Shown here one piece after another: positions 5,899 through 14,580 of a stretch of DNA of 37,073 nucleotides. The notes under the pieces are model-generated. The model was not told the DNA's origin, made no database searches, and was given only the letters and a program-made list of their open reading frames with translations. Each line of letters opens with the position of its first letter. Positions within the stretch are counted from its first letter, which is position 1. The position numbers and the translations under genes are program-made. This DNA is from a virus: positions 1 to 37,073 of IMG/VR virus record IMGVR_UViG_3300030116_005821. One strand, written 5' to 3'.

Positions 5899-7705
5899 AA
5901 ATAAAAATACAATAACTGTAAAATTTAAACCAGAAGGTGACAAGGATTTAGTTAATGCTATTAAAACATTAGGTAGAGAAACACGTAAACTTGTTCAAAC
6001 ACAAGCTAGTTTAGCTAGAGAAGGTAAAAAAGTAAAAAACACTCAAGATAAACTTACCGATTCACAAAAAAAAGCAGCAACACAAACTCGAATTTTAGGA
6101 GGTACTTTTGCTGTTTTACGTTCTAAAATGTTATTATTTAATTTTGCTATGGGATTAGGTATTAGGCAAGTTGTTCTTTTTGCAAAAGAAGCTTCTAGAG
6201 TAGAATCAATGGAAAGAGCTTTTAATACGTTAAGTGGAGGAATAGAAGACTCTTCATTTGCTTTAAAACAATTAAAAGAAGCTACAAATAACACCATGAG
6301 CGAGTTTGATTTATTTAGGCAAGCCAACAATGCTATGATTCTTGGAGTTACTAAAAACTCAGATGAAATGGCTGAAATGTTTGATATTGCTCAAAGATTA
6401 GGTCGAGCATTAGGTAGAGATACTGCATCTTCTGTAGAATCTTTAATTACAGGTATTGGTAGGCAATCAAGGTTGATGTTAGATAATATTGGTATTATAG
6501 TAAAATCAGAAGAAGCTTATGAGGCTTATGCAAAAAAACTAGGTATTACTACAAAAGAATTAACCGATACAGATAAAAAAACAGCTTTTCTTGAGGCTAC
6601 AATGGAATCTGCTAGAGAAAAAGTAGCTACTTTAGGAAAAGAATCACTAACAACTCAAGATAATTTTGATCAGCTAAGTACATCATTTACAAATTTTACA
6701 ACAGCATTAACAAGGGATAGTGTAGTATTAAAAAGCACATCTAATTTGTTATCAAATATATTGGATACAGTTACAGAAAGGCTACTAACTAAACCTGAGG
6801 GAATTGATGCATTATTGCAAAATTTAAACTCTCAAAAAGCTGTTCTAGAATCAGCTAATAAAATGTTAAATGATCTAAATCCAGTTAATAATCAAGGTGC
6901 TAGCGTTCAAGCAGCTTTGGCAAAAAATCGTATTAGTCAAATAGAAGCCGAGCTACAAGCTCTAGCTGAAATAGCTTTTGCAAATAAAAAAATTGAAGAC
7001 TCTAAAAAGAAAATTGCAGAAGCAACACGAATACAAGCTTTAGCAGAAGAATTTCTTTCAGAGATGTTAAAGAAAAACTATGCATTAGAAATAAGAAGAG
7101 CAGAATTATCAGATCCAGAGAGTGTAAAAAGTGTTGATCTTATAGAAAAAAATGCTTTAGCTTTAGATTTTTTAAATACTGAACAAAAATTTGCAGTTGA
7201 TAGTATAAATCAATTAGGAGGGGCTTTTGCTCAAGCAGCTGTAAATGGACAAAATATGGGAGAGGCTGTTACATCTAGTTTAAAAGCAATTGCTGCTCAA
7301 TTAATAGCTCAAGCTGGAACTTATGCTTTATTAAACATATTTACTGGAGGAGCTTTTGCAACTGGATTAGGAGGTGGGTTAGGAGGATTTTTAAGATTTG
7401 CTGTAGGTCATACGGGTGGATTAATAAAACAAAATGGAGATATTCAAAGATTTGCTACTGGAGGACAAGTGCAAGGGCAAGACAATGTTCCAATACTTGC
7501 ACAAGCTGGAGAATTTATTATGTCTAAAAAAGCAGTTGAATCTGTTGGTTTAGAAACAATGAATCAGATTAATCAAAGTGGTAATGCATCTCCCACAGTA
7601 AATGTTAATATTAGTGGCGGTGTTGTTGATGAAAGTTATGTTAATAATGAGTTAATACCAGCATTAAATAAAGCAACATCAATGGGAAATAGAATAAATG
7701 CTTAG
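5891..7705 (+). CDS. Tail tape measure protein
   Basis: A 604-aa protein: charged helical N-terminal third with Lys/Gln-rich repeats, a hydrophobic segment about residues 75-100 (LRSKMLLFNFAMGLGIRQVVLF), long coiled-coil stretches, and a Gly/Ala-rich hydrophobic segment about residues 455-505 (LGGGLGGFLRF) before a LAQAGEFIMSKKAVE module common at tape measure C-termini. It sets tail length and forms the channel during ejection. From the usual rough rule of 0.15 nm per residue, a tail near 90 nm is expected (inference). It is preceded by its chaperones. Confidence 0.85.
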   Translation: MAENKNTITVKFKPEGDKDLVNAIKTLGRETRKLVQTQASLAREGKKVKNTQDKLTDSQKKAATQTRILGGTFAVLRSKMLLFNFAMGLGIRQVVLFAKEASRVESMERAFNTLSGGIEDSSFALKQLKEATNNTMSEFDLFRQANNAMILGVTKNSDEMAEMFDIAQRLGRALGRDTASSVESLITGIGRQSRLMLDNIGIIVKSEEAYEAYAKKLGITTKELTDTDKKTAFLEATMESAREKVATLGKESLTTQDNFDQLSTSFTNFTTALTRDSVVLKSTSNLLSNILDTVTERLLTKPEGIDALLQNLNSQKAVLESANKMLNDLNPVNNQGASVQAALAKNRISQIEAELQALAEIAFANKKIEDSKKKIAEATRIQALAEEFLSEMLKKNYALEIRRAELSDPESVKSVDLIEKNALALDFLNTEQKFAVDSINQLGGAFAQAAVNGQNMGEAVTSSLKAIAAQLIAQAGTYALLNIFTGGAFATGLGGGLGGFLRFAVGHTGGLIKQNGDIQRFATGGQVQGQDNVPILAQAGEFIMSKKAVESVGLETMNQINQSGNASPTVNVNISGGVVDESYVNNELIPALNKATSMGNRINA

Positions 7706-9998
7706 TTTTGATTCTAGTTTAAGTAATGCCCTAGCAATAAAAAACACTACTGCTTTTTGGGTGCTAAAATTATATTACAATGATGAATCTAATTTTATAG
7801 GCGTATCTGACGTCCATAGACAAGATGGATCAGATATTTATTATGGAATTGTTTCTTCTTGGGGTCAATATACTCAATCACTAGACTTTTTTAATTTTAC
7901 TACTTCAACTGGTAATATGACAGTAAAATTAATTAATACAGAAGATGCTATTAAAGGCGGAAGATTTAGTGATCTATTATCATCCAATAACTTTGCTAAT
8001 CGAAAATGGGAATTATTTTTAAATACTAGTCAAGCTGGAACCTTTGATACTGCTGCAAGAATGATTGGCACAGGAGTTATTTCTGGAGATATAAAATATA
8101 ATATAAATTCTGTATCGTTGGTTTTATTAGATAAAAGTAGTGTTTATCATAAAGAAGTACCTAGTGCAACTGTAACAAGTACAACATATCCATCTGCTCC
8201 TGAAAAAAATCTTAATAAGCCAATACCAATGTCTTATGGAGATTTTAGTAGAAATACAGATGATACTTATTATAAACAATTTGACATAAAAGGTGCTTTT
8301 CCAGCAATTATAGTAGATAGATGTGACTCAAGTGGCAATGTAGTTGCTTTGCCTGACAACGATCAATCTGGCGGTGTACTATTAAATGAATTAAAAGCAC
8401 ACAATGTTTATATGGCAACAAGTGGTGAATTATTAAATGCACCAGATGGTAATGTGACTATAACAGAAAATCCTAGTAGTGTTGGTCAAAATATTATAAA
8501 GGTAAAAGGTACTAACTACTTTTATAGACATCTCTTAGAAGATTCATTTACCTCTTCTACTAATTTTAACGGAACTGCAAATATTGTAGATGCAGACAAT
8601 ACTACCTCTCAAGTATATGATACAGGCGTGTTAATAGAAGATTCTAATTCAGGATTGCTAACTGATAATTTAACATTTAATATGCCTACAGTTCCAAAGC
8701 TAGGTGAGGTTTATGAAAATAATGATATCTTTTTAATTTTTAAAACGTCTGGATTTAATGCAGATGATGCTAGTGGAGTAGAAGTTACTTTATCAAGTGG
8801 CACTACAGCAAGTCCAGCAATTACAACTGATGGCATACACATTTCTAACTTAACAAGTAGGTACACAGCTAATGAATTAAGCTCTGTTTCGCTAGATGAT
8901 AAAACTATTACTTTGCAAAGTAAAACTGCTACAGATCAAAATGACAATAGATTAAGATATAGTTTATTAGATATGTGGATGATGATTGAATTTAGACCTA
9001 GTCAGATATTTACTAAACAAATTGAAGAAGAATATGAGAAAATAGTAGGCTACTCTGTTTCAACTCAATTTGAACAAGAAGATTCAGTTTCAGAAAAGAT
9101 TATTGCTACTAGAACAAAAACCTTAAGAACACCAGCAGAAATAGAATATTTATATTTTTCTGGTAAAGGTCGTGAATATGGTGCTTTTATAGATGCTGAT
9201 TCAAGAAATAATGGATATAATGCAACTAATTTTATTAAAAATCCAATTTATCAAATTGAAGATATTTTAAGAACAGAACTAGACTTAACTTCTTCTAATA
9301 TAGATTTTAGTTTATTTGATAGCTCTGGAAATAAAAATGGTACTGGAATATTAGGCGATATTTATAATGATACAGTTACAGATGTATTAATTGCTTTTTC
9401 ACAATATAAATTTATTGATTCCAAAGATTTAATTGAAAGATTATGCAAGCAATGCTTTTCTTATGTTTTTATAAGTGGCGATGGTAAAGTGAATATAAGA
9501 ACATTGAGAAGAAATGGTAACTATAGTAGTGCTGATAAGACAGTTGATTATCGAGATATTAATTTAAAAAATATATCTAAAACAAAACTAAATTCTGTTA
9601 GAAACGACATTACAATAAACTACGCTCAAGATTATGTTCAAGATCAATTTAAAAAAACAGTTAATGTTACAGATTCAACATCTGCTGGTACTACTGTTAA
9701 TGGTAATAATCAATCATTGAAATTAGAACTTGATGCAGATACCTTAGATGATACAACAGCAACAGCTATGGCAAATGCATACTTGCATATTTTTAAAGAT
9801 AGAAAAAATATTGTTGAATTTAATACACTTACTCCTAAATATAATGATTTAGAAATCGCAGATATAATTCAATTTAGTAATTGGGATTCTAAAATAAAAA
9901 TATTTGGAGCATCTATGACAGGATATTGGATGGTTACATCTATATCTAAACAAGTCAATGGAGCTAGTATATCTTGCATACAAGTAGATACAAATTAA
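7698..9998 (+). CDS. Tail-tip hub / host-specificity type protein
   Basis: A 766-aa protein whose start overlaps the tape measure stop. The N-terminal 200 residues are beta-rich (STGNMTVKLIN, WELFLNTSQAG, KPIPMSYGDF). The middle is Ser/Thr-rich, and the end contains AFSQYKFIDSKDLIERLCKQ and NVRT-like strands that fit baseplate hub folds. The order tape measure - hub - receptor binder supports a tail-tip role similar to gp27/gpJ-type proteins. No enzymatic motif is visible. Confidence 0.65.
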   Translation: MLSFDSSLSNALAIKNTTAFWVLKLYYNDESNFIGVSDVHRQDGSDIYYGIVSSWGQYTQSLDFFNFTTSTGNMTVKLINTEDAIKGGRFSDLLSSNNFANRKWELFLNTSQAGTFDTAARMIGTGVISGDIKYNINSVSLVLLDKSSVYHKEVPSATVTSTTYPSAPEKNLNKPIPMSYGDFSRNTDDTYYKQFDIKGAFPAIIVDRCDSSGNVVALPDNDQSGGVLLNELKAHNVYMATSGELLNAPDGNVTITENPSSVGQNIIKVKGTNYFYRHLLEDSFTSSTNFNGTANIVDADNTTSQVYDTGVLIEDSNSGLLTDNLTFNMPTVPKLGEVYENNDIFLIFKTSGFNADDASGVEVTLSSGTTASPAITTDGIHISNLTSRYTANELSSVSLDDKTITLQSKTATDQNDNRLRYSLLDMWMMIEFRPSQIFTKQIEEEYEKIVGYSVSTQFEQEDSVSEKIIATRTKTLRTPAEIEYLYFSGKGREYGAFIDADSRNNGYNATNFIKNPIYQIEDILRTELDLTSSNIDFSLFDSSGNKNGTGILGDIYNDTVTDVLIAFSQYKFIDSKDLIERLCKQCFSYVFISGDGKVNIRTLRRNGNYSSADKTVDYRDINLKNISKTKLNSVRNDITINYAQDYVQDQFKKTVNVTDSTSAGTTVNGNNQSLKLELDADTLDDTTATAMANAYLHIFKDRKNIVEFNTLTPKYNDLEIADIIQFSNWDSKIKIFGASMTGYWMVTSISKQVNGASISCIQVDTN

Positions 9999-10013
9999 TT
10001 TGGAGATTTATAA

Positions 10014-11153
10014 ATGGCAAATATGAATATAAGAACACCTCGATTTTACACAGATTATATTAGTTATCTTCTTTCAAGAGGTGTAACGCAAGATGGAAAT
10101 TTTGATATAAAGTCAACTAACTCTAGTAATAACACATTAGGAACATTTACTACAGGTTCAGAAGCTGAGTTATTTGATTTAAATCCATTAAACTTAAATA
10201 CTATTGATACTAGTTCAACATCTGCCGTTCGAGATGATCATGTTTTAATAAATATTGATAAGCAAGACACAACTCAAAAGATAAGTTATATTGCTATTTT
10301 AAATCATAATTTAGTTGCATCTCATGGTAAAATAAGAATATTTGCTGGAAATGAATCAACTGATGTTGGTGCTGTTGATGGTACATTAGCAGATACAAGT
10401 GATATAGATTGGAGTGGTGTAACTGTAACAGATGTAATTAATGCAGATAACAGAAATGTTACTGCTACTGGATCTTCAACTTATGATGATAAAAGCGTTG
10501 TAGTCAGACCGATTGCTAATGGCAGTACGATTATTACTTTTCCAGAAACTACTTTACGATATTGGGGTATACAATTTGAAGGTAGTGGAGGAACAGATTC
10601 TAATGGAAACTTATTAAGTGGAGCAGAAACATCTATAAATGGCGATTGGAGTTCAAGCACTAATTTTTCTGTTGGATGTATAATGATAGGTGAGTTTTTT
10701 GATATGCCACAATCTCCAGAACTTGCAGTAAAGAGATCTATTCAATTTGATAATGTAACTACTCAGCAAAGTATTGGAGGGCAAAGATTTTCTAATATGA
10801 CAAATATTGGAAAATTAGCAAGTTCAACCTCTAAATCTCCTTTTGTTGGATCTTCGTTTTCTCAGAATATTTATGGTGGTAGAATTGCCTATGATATGAA
10901 CTTTAATTACTTGTCTAGTGATAAAATAATGCCAACAAGAAGTAATGCAGTTCAACCAGCAGATGATGTAGTTATTGAAGATGTCTGGAACAAGGTTAAT
11001 GGTAATCACTTACCTTTTATTTTTAGCATTGATAAAGATAATGGGGAAGAATCAGAACATATGTTTGCAAGATTTGCACAAAATTCACTTGATATGACTC
11101 AAGTAGCTCCAGATGTATTTAATATAAGTATGAGAATAGAAGAAGAGTTTTAG
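10014..11153 (+). CDS. Tail protein, receptor-binding candidate
   Basis: A 379-aa beta-rich protein with Asn/Ser/Thr-rich loops, last of the tail run. Features include HVLINIDKQDTTQKISYIAILNHNL and TLRYWGIQFEGSGG, a pattern seen in discoidin- or jelly-roll-type phage tail proteins. AGGAGATTT-like sequence precedes the start. It ends converging with an early gene, the stop codons overlapping by 4 bases. Binding to a host surface sugar or protein is inferred from position. Confidence 0.55.
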   Translation: MANMNIRTPRFYTDYISYLLSRGVTQDGNFDIKSTNSSNNTLGTFTTGSEAELFDLNPLNLNTIDTSSTSAVRDDHVLINIDKQDTTQKISYIAILNHNLVASHGKIRIFAGNESTDVGAVDGTLADTSDIDWSGVTVTDVINADNRNVTATGSSTYDDKSVVVRPIANGSTIITFPETTLRYWGIQFEGSGGTDSNGNLLSGAETSINGDWSSSTNFSVGCIMIGEFFDMPQSPELAVKRSIQFDNVTTQQSIGGQRFSNMTNIGKLASSTSKSPFVGSSFSQNIYGGRIAYDMNFNYLSSDKIMPTRSNAVQPADDVVIEDVWNKVNGNHLPFIFSIDKDNGEESEHMFARFAQNSLDMTQVAPDVFNISMRIEEEF

Positions 11154-11491
11154 GGGTCAGGAATTACAACATTAAAATCTATAGCTGCCCAACGTATTAA
11201 CTTTTCAATAAACTTAGAAAACTCAGAGGTTGATAAATGTTTAGTGCTTTTGATTTCAAAGTGATCTTTAATAGCCTGATGCATTTCTTTATCAGTATAT
11301 CCAATATCATCTGCCAACAGATTAACAATTTTCCAATAGTAGTTATTTTGTTGAGTGGACCTAACCCCACTTTCTTTTAGCTCTATATAGTAGTTGCCAT
11401 CTAGCTTTTCTATTGCAGAGTCAAAACTTTCTCTGTCAATTATAAACATTTTACCATTTTCTACTTTACAACTGAATCGCAATCTCTGCAT
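11150..11491 (-). CDS. NinB-like recombination protein
   Basis: 113 aa from ATG 11489-11491, chosen over an upstream TTG because GGAAGGAGAAAAT lies at ideal distance. The key segment is QQNNYYWKIVNLLADDIGYTDKEMHQAIKDHF, then STSEFSKFIEKLIRWAA and a terminal IPDP, matching the pattern of phage NinB/Orf-type proteins that bind ssDNA and help RecA-like recombination. It is the last gene of the early operon. Its start lies 31 bases inside the upstream gene. Homology is judged by eye. Confidence 0.7.
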   Translation of the reverse strand: MQRLRFSCKVENGKMFIIDRESFDSAIEKLDGNYYIELKESGVRSTQQNNYYWKIVNLLADDIGYTDKEMHQAIKDHFEIKSTKHLSTSEFSKFIEKLIRWAAIDFNVVIPDP

Positions 11492-11724
11492 ATTTTCTCC
11501 TTCCAAAGTTTTCTATCTGGTGAAGCCCATAATCTTTTCTCAAAGATATTCCATTTTCTTCTACATTTAGGACACCAAAAGGTATTTTTATCAGCCCTAC
11601 TAGAATCAGTTCTCCAATAACCATCTGCATTCCAAACAGGCTTTCTAACTTCGGTGCTTAGTTTATCTATTACCCATTGAATAGATCCAAACTTATCCTT
11701 GCTTTTCTTCTTCAATAACCCCAC
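11461..11724 (-). CDS. Small zinc-ribbon protein (CPKC...CRDC)
   Basis: Up to 87 aa, basic, with C-P-K-C near the middle and C-R-D-C near the end, spaced as in a zinc ribbon, and several Trp (TFWCPKCRRKWNIFEKRLW). The GTG start at 11724 gives MGLLKKK. A TTG four codons downstream sits at a better distance from AGGTGG, so the true start is unsettled. It overlaps both neighbours. Probably a nucleic-acid-binding accessory. No specific function recognised. Confidence 0.65.
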   Translation of the reverse strand: MGLLKKKSKDKFGSIQWVIDKLSTEVRKPVWNADGYWRTDSSRADKNTFWCPKCRRKWNIFEKRLWASPDRKLWKEKICRDCDSVVK

Positions 11725-12007
11725 CTAATAATAATAAATAGTTTCTTGCATCTTGGATTCTTCCCATAATAGTCTCTGTGCTTGATTCTTTGCCTGTTAA
11801 AACGTAGTTTCTTATGCTATCCATATGTTTAAGTAAATAAATCATTACGACCATTTTAGGGGCTAAATTAAGCCTCTCACCGATACTCTTAAAGTTTTTA
11901 AATTTATCTGTATCCGAAACAGTATATTCTTTTCCTTTATCAAGCATAATTCTATGCTCTTCTTTTTGCATAGATTCAGCCCATTTTATAAAATCTTTTA
12001 CTAACAT
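11693..12007 (-). CDS. DUF1599/Nmad1-like nucleotide-modification-associated protein
   Basis: A 104-aa helical protein with KGKEYTVSDTDKFKNF, then APKMVVMIYLLKHMDSI and RIQDARNYLLLL, which resemble the short phage proteins grouped as nucleotide modification associated domain 1 (PF07659). That family often sits near DNA-modifying enzymes, and here it is immediately downstream of a C5-methyltransferase. The biochemical role is not established. It may help channel modified nucleotides. A ribosome site AAGGAT lies before the ATG. Confidence 0.65.
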   Translation of the reverse strand: MLVKDFIKWAESMQKEEHRIMLDKGKEYTVSDTDKFKNFKSIGERLNLAPKMVVMIYLLKHMDSIRNYVLTGKESSTETIMGRIQDARNYLLLLGGVIEEEKQG

Positions 12008-12020
12008 AAATATCCTTAAT

Positions 12021-12680
12021 TTAATCTAAAAATGAAATTTGATCTTCATTGGCTTTTTTAACAATGCCTATTGCTGCATCTAATATAATTTTTCCAACTT
12101 CATAATCCACCATATTTCTTACTAACTTTCTCTTGTCTTGCTTTCCCTTATAAGATTCTAAAAAGTTAATATCTATATCGTGAAATTCACATAGCTTTAC
12201 TTTTTCTTGATTTTTTTGTCCACACATAAATCCTTTTGATTCTTTTCTATCAATACTAGGTGGCAATATAAAATTTGCCCAATAAAGATGTCTTCCTCTT
12301 TCTTGTGCTTCAATTAGCGGTTTGTAATAAGGAATTACATTTTCCACTACATATTTACCTTCAAAGTGTTCTTGTAAAAATATAACTTCTTGATAAAGAT
12401 TCATGTCTGGGTATTTAGGATTGTAAAAATCTCTATTTTTTTGTGTAACTCTTACCTTACTATGAGTTGGACATGGTGGAGATGACCAAATAAAATCAAA
12501 TTCTTTATAATGATCCAATAAATACTGATGAGCATCTGATACTATTACTTTATCATTTGGAAATCTTTCTTGATATAAATTAGCCAAGTCTTCATCCCAT
12601 TCAACAGCAGTTATGTTATGATCATTTCCCCATTTATACCTATTGCCACCCAAACAAGCATATAGATTTAATATATTCAC
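12021..12680 (-). CDS. Compact DNA cytosine-5 methyltransferase
   Basis: A 219-aa enzyme predicted to move a methyl group from AdoMet to cytosine C5. Motif I is LYACLGGNRY (residues 6-15), motif IV is S-S-P-P-C70 with the catalytic cysteine, motif VI is E113-N-V, and a QERGRHLYW segment recalls motif VIII. It is shorter than typical enzymes (over 300 aa) with little room for a target-recognition domain, as often in phages. The GTG start at 12680 overlaps the stop of a 41-aa gene (GTGA). Likely protects phage DNA from host restriction. Confidence 0.8.
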   Translation of the reverse strand: MNILNLYACLGGNRYKWGNDHNITAVEWDEDLANLYQERFPNDKVIVSDAHQYLLDHYKEFDFIWSSPPCPTHSKVRVTQKNRDFYNPKYPDMNLYQEVIFLQEHFEGKYVVENVIPYYKPLIEAQERGRHLYWANFILPPSIDRKESKGFMCGQKNQEKVKLCEFHDIDINFLESYKGKQDKRKLVRNMVDYEVGKIILDAAIGIVKKANEDQISFLD

Positions 12681-12802
12681 TTTAACTTTTGCTCTATCCT
12701 ATGTAATCTGATTATAACAAAAACCCATAGTGAAATCCACATAATAGTTTGAATAAGCGTATCAAACGCTTGGGTTTGTAATACCTCTTGTATGTAAAAC
12801 AT
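12677..12802 (-). CDS. 41-aa single-TM miniprotein
   Basis: ATG 12800-12802 is preceded by AAGGAGATGATT, a strong ribosome site. The product MFYIQEVLQTQAFDTLIQTI... has one hydrophobic segment (WISLWVFVII, about residues 22-31) and a basic RLHRIEQKLK tail. TGA overlaps the methyltransferase GTG, so translation is coupled. Unknown function. It is one of several tiny membrane proteins in this genome. Confidence 0.65.
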   Translation of the reverse strand: MFYIQEVLQTQAFDTLIQTIMWISLWVFVIIRLHRIEQKLK

Positions 12803-12820
12803 AATCATCTCCTTATTTTA

Positions 12821-12975
12821 TTAAATTTTTACTCCAATTAGGTTATTGAAATTAATTTGGCAGCCAACCATGTTTGTCATTTCGCATTCCCCACAGTAAA
12901 TAATTAATATCTCTGCAAAATGTTTATCCCTTTATGTTTTCCAGGACAAACGTATTTAATTGGAGTAATTGTCAT
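12821..12975 (-). pseudogene. Mini zinc-ribbon gene with a 1-base frameshift
   Basis: From ATG 12973-12975 the frame reads MTITPIKYVCPGKHKG and then soon stops. In the -1 frame a Cys-pair sequence follows (DKHFAEILIIYCGECEMTN then MVGCQ) up to TAA 12821-12823. Adding one base in the G-run (plus-strand C-run 12928-12930) joins them into a 51-aa protein with cysteines at 10, 28, 31 and 39. Without the shift only fragments of 23 and 19 aa are encoded. This may be a sequencing error, a real mutation or a programmed shift. Confidence 0.55.
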
Positions 12976-13255
12976 ATTGCTTTGCCATGTCATTCATACA
13001 AGGCTCACAAATGTAAATTTTATTAGATTCACAATGAGAACAAACATGCTTATCAAAAAACTTAGCATCCTTTTCTTTAACTTTGTCCTCTTCTTTTTGA
13101 ATTTGATTGATAGTATTTCTTAACATCGTCATATAAAAACCCATCTCACTATCATTAGAGTGATTAACCTTCGTCATTAATCTCAGTATATCAGTTACTG
13201 AACCTTTTATATCATTAAGAGTTTGTTGCTCTTTACTTTTCCATGAAAAACACAT
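12956..13255 (-). CDS. Coiled-coil protein with C-terminal zinc knuckle
   Basis: 99 aa: a helical N-terminal two thirds (EQQTLNDIKGSVTDILRLM, QIQKEEDKVKEKDAKF) followed by C-S-H-C and C-E-P-C pairs about residues 72-87, ending NYSN. AAGGAGAT precedes the start. The frameshifted zinc-ribbon gene starts inside its last codons. Probably a nucleic-acid- or protein-binding accessory of the early operon. No family recognised. Confidence 0.65.
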   Translation of the reverse strand: MCFSWKSKEQQTLNDIKGSVTDILRLMTKVNHSNDSEMGFYMTMLRNTINQIQKEEDKVKEKDAKFFDKHVCSHCESNKIYICEPCMNDMAKQYDNYSN

Positions 13256-13305
13256 ATTAATCTCCTTTTTAATGTATTAAAAATTATGATAAATATTTGA
13301 AAATA

Positions 13306-13662
13306 TCAAATACCTTGATTATTTATTTTATCTATTAAATCTTGATAGTCTGCATCTATAAACTTTACTGTAGCATTTTTACGCTCTTTTAAATCTTCAT
13401 ACCACTCTAATCCCCTTTTTTCAATTGCCCATTCAACAAATTCTGCTGGAGTCTTATGAGCAGAAAACTTAGAAGAAAATACATGGCAACCTACACATAA
13501 ACAAAAGCCATTAGGTATATCCCACCTAACAGCCCTTATTGATCTAGAATAAAAATGATGAGCATTTAAATGTGTAGTTTTACGACATGATTCACACATG
13601 CCATATTCTTTTATTTTATTTGCCCAAGCATTGTCTAGTTTTTTTATTAATGTTCTCTTCAT
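13306..13662 (-). CDS. NinG/HNH-like recombination nuclease
   Basis: 118 aa. C23-E-S-C26, then H35-H36-FYSRS, a N51 and C56-V-G-C59-H60 give the CxxC-HH-N-CxxCH pattern of HNH-type treble-clef nucleases, with the HHFYSR.S.R.VRW.IPN element typical of NinG (Rap), which cuts recombination intermediates in lambda. A helical C-terminus follows. No clear ribosome site lies before ATG 13660-13662. The upstream 58 bases form a large hairpin. It sits after the SSB gene, consistent with recombination or replication. Confidence 0.75.
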   Translation of the reverse strand: MKRTLIKKLDNAWANKIKEYGMCESCRKTTHLNAHHFYSRSIRAVRWDIPNGFCLCVGCHVFSSKFSAHKTPAEFVEWAIEKRGLEWYEDLKERKNATVKFIDADYQDLIDKINNQGI

Positions 13663-13666
13663 AGGC

Positions 13667-13714
13667 TTAACAGGGCTTTCAGGGAAACCAAGAAAACCTT
13701 ACTCACCCTGTTAA
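13667..13714 (-). promoter_or_regulatory. Long hairpin before the NinG-like gene
   Basis: TTAACAGGG (13667-13675) and CCCTGTTAA (13706-13714) form a perfect 9-bp inverted repeat spanning almost the whole gap between the SSB and NinG-like genes. On the transcribed strand the 3' arm ends 4 bases before ATG 13660-13662, and no Shine-Dalgarno is visible. It could block or tune translation, or be an RNase processing site. Confidence 0.5.
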
Positions 13715-13720
13715 TTTAAT

Positions 13721-14233
13721 TTAGAATGGCATTTCCTTTGTATCAAATACCTCTTTAACCTTTTCTGCAATATTGTTTGGTCTAGATCCATGCAATACAT
13801 CTAATAGCTGATAGGTTCTTTCTTCAACAGCTTTGATATCAAATTCAAGATGCTCTAAGCTTTGTACAGCTAATTTAAGACATACTTGTTTATGTATATC
13901 TAGTGTTCTAGCATCCAAAACAGGTGAGCTATCTAAGGTTTTTTCTTGTGATTTTGATGGAACAGTACCTTCTAAGGCATGAACTTCCCAAGCGTATTTT
14001 CCTGGAGCATACTCTTCTTTTTTGATATTTAATTTAGCACCCTTCCCATACTCACCTAGCTTCTTATGTAAACTAGCTGAATTAGTAAAAAAGGATGTTT
14101 CACGACCTTCTTTATTTACTCCATATAAAAACCATCTGCCAAAATTATTTGTACCGCTTTTAGGTTCATCAAATGCCAACTCTACAATATTATCTGATGA
14201 AGGGTTTAATTTAAATGAATCATTGTTTTCCAT
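13721..14233 (-). CDS. Single-stranded DNA-binding protein (SSB) candidate
   Basis: 170 aa. The N-terminal half is OB-fold-like (IVELAFDEPKSGTNNFGRWF, LGEYGKGAKLNIKKEEY, KYAWEVHAL). The C-terminus ends F-D-T-K-E-M-P-F, close to the acidic SSB tip (D-D-I-P-F) that recruits replication partners. The middle is Ser/Lys-rich with a helical part. It lies in the replication block. AAGGAGAAAAA precedes the start. The fold is judged by eye, and the tail is the best evidence. Confidence 0.65.
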   Translation of the reverse strand: MENNDSFKLNPSSDNIVELAFDEPKSGTNNFGRWFLYGVNKEGRETSFFTNSASLHKKLGEYGKGAKLNIKKEEYAPGKYAWEVHALEGTVPSKSQEKTLDSSPVLDARTLDIHKQVCLKLAVQSLEHLEFDIKAVEERTYQLLDVLHGSRPNNIAEKVKEVFDTKEMPF

Positions 14234-14477
14234 TTTTTCTCCTTGCTTTTAGTTGTTTTTTAATTAAATCTGTTATTTCTTTATAACCTCTATGAAATGT
14301 ATTGGATTCAATAGAAGCACACTCGAAATAAGCACCTCTTTTCTTATGATCTTCTAAGCTTAGTTCAATACCTTCAACTAAAGATCTTACACTATCAGCT
14401 ACAGTAGTTTCTTCTCCATCCTTAGAATCTTTATACCCATCCCAACATACTGTACCATAATATCGTCTATTACTCAT
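14220..14477 (-). CDS. 85-aa hypothetical protein
   Basis: Start taken at ATG 14475-14477, preceded by GAGGAGGTATGCA, rather than ten codons upstream. Translation begins MSNRRYYGTVCWDGYKDSKD, is acidic in the middle (VEGIELSLEDHKKRG) and basic at the end (KKQLKARRKNGKQ). Both ends overlap neighbouring genes. No known family recognised. The location suggests a small replication-associated or regulatory protein. Confidence 0.6.
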   Translation of the reverse strand: MSNRRYYGTVCWDGYKDSKDGEETTVADSVRSLVEGIELSLEDHKKRGAYFECASIESNTFHRGYKEITDLIKKQLKARRKNGKQ

Positions 14478-14580
14478 TGCATACCTCCTCTTCAATCCAA
14501 ATATCACAATGCTCTAAACATTTTGAGCAAATATCTGTATCATCATATACAATTGCTCCGCAACATTCTGATCTACCCAT
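14470..14580 (-). CDS. 36-aa Cys-rich mini zinc-binding protein
   Basis: ATG 14578-14580 to TAA 14470-14472, with GGAGTTGCAA upstream. The product starts MGRSECCGAIVYDDTDICSK and has a C-C pair, then C-S-K-C and another Cys shortly after, so four or five cysteines can form a zinc ribbon. Its end contains the ribosome site and start of the next gene. The spacing looks like a rubredoxin-type ribbon with no other domain. Function unknown. Confidence 0.6.
   Translation of the reverse strand: MGRSECCGAIVYDDTDICSKCLEHCDIWIEEEVCNE

Noticed and set aside
12920-13123. Plus-strand 67-codon frame
   Set aside because: Antisense shadow of the coiled-coil zinc-knuckle gene, with a Phe/Leu/Ile-rich nonsense-like composition and no ribosome site.
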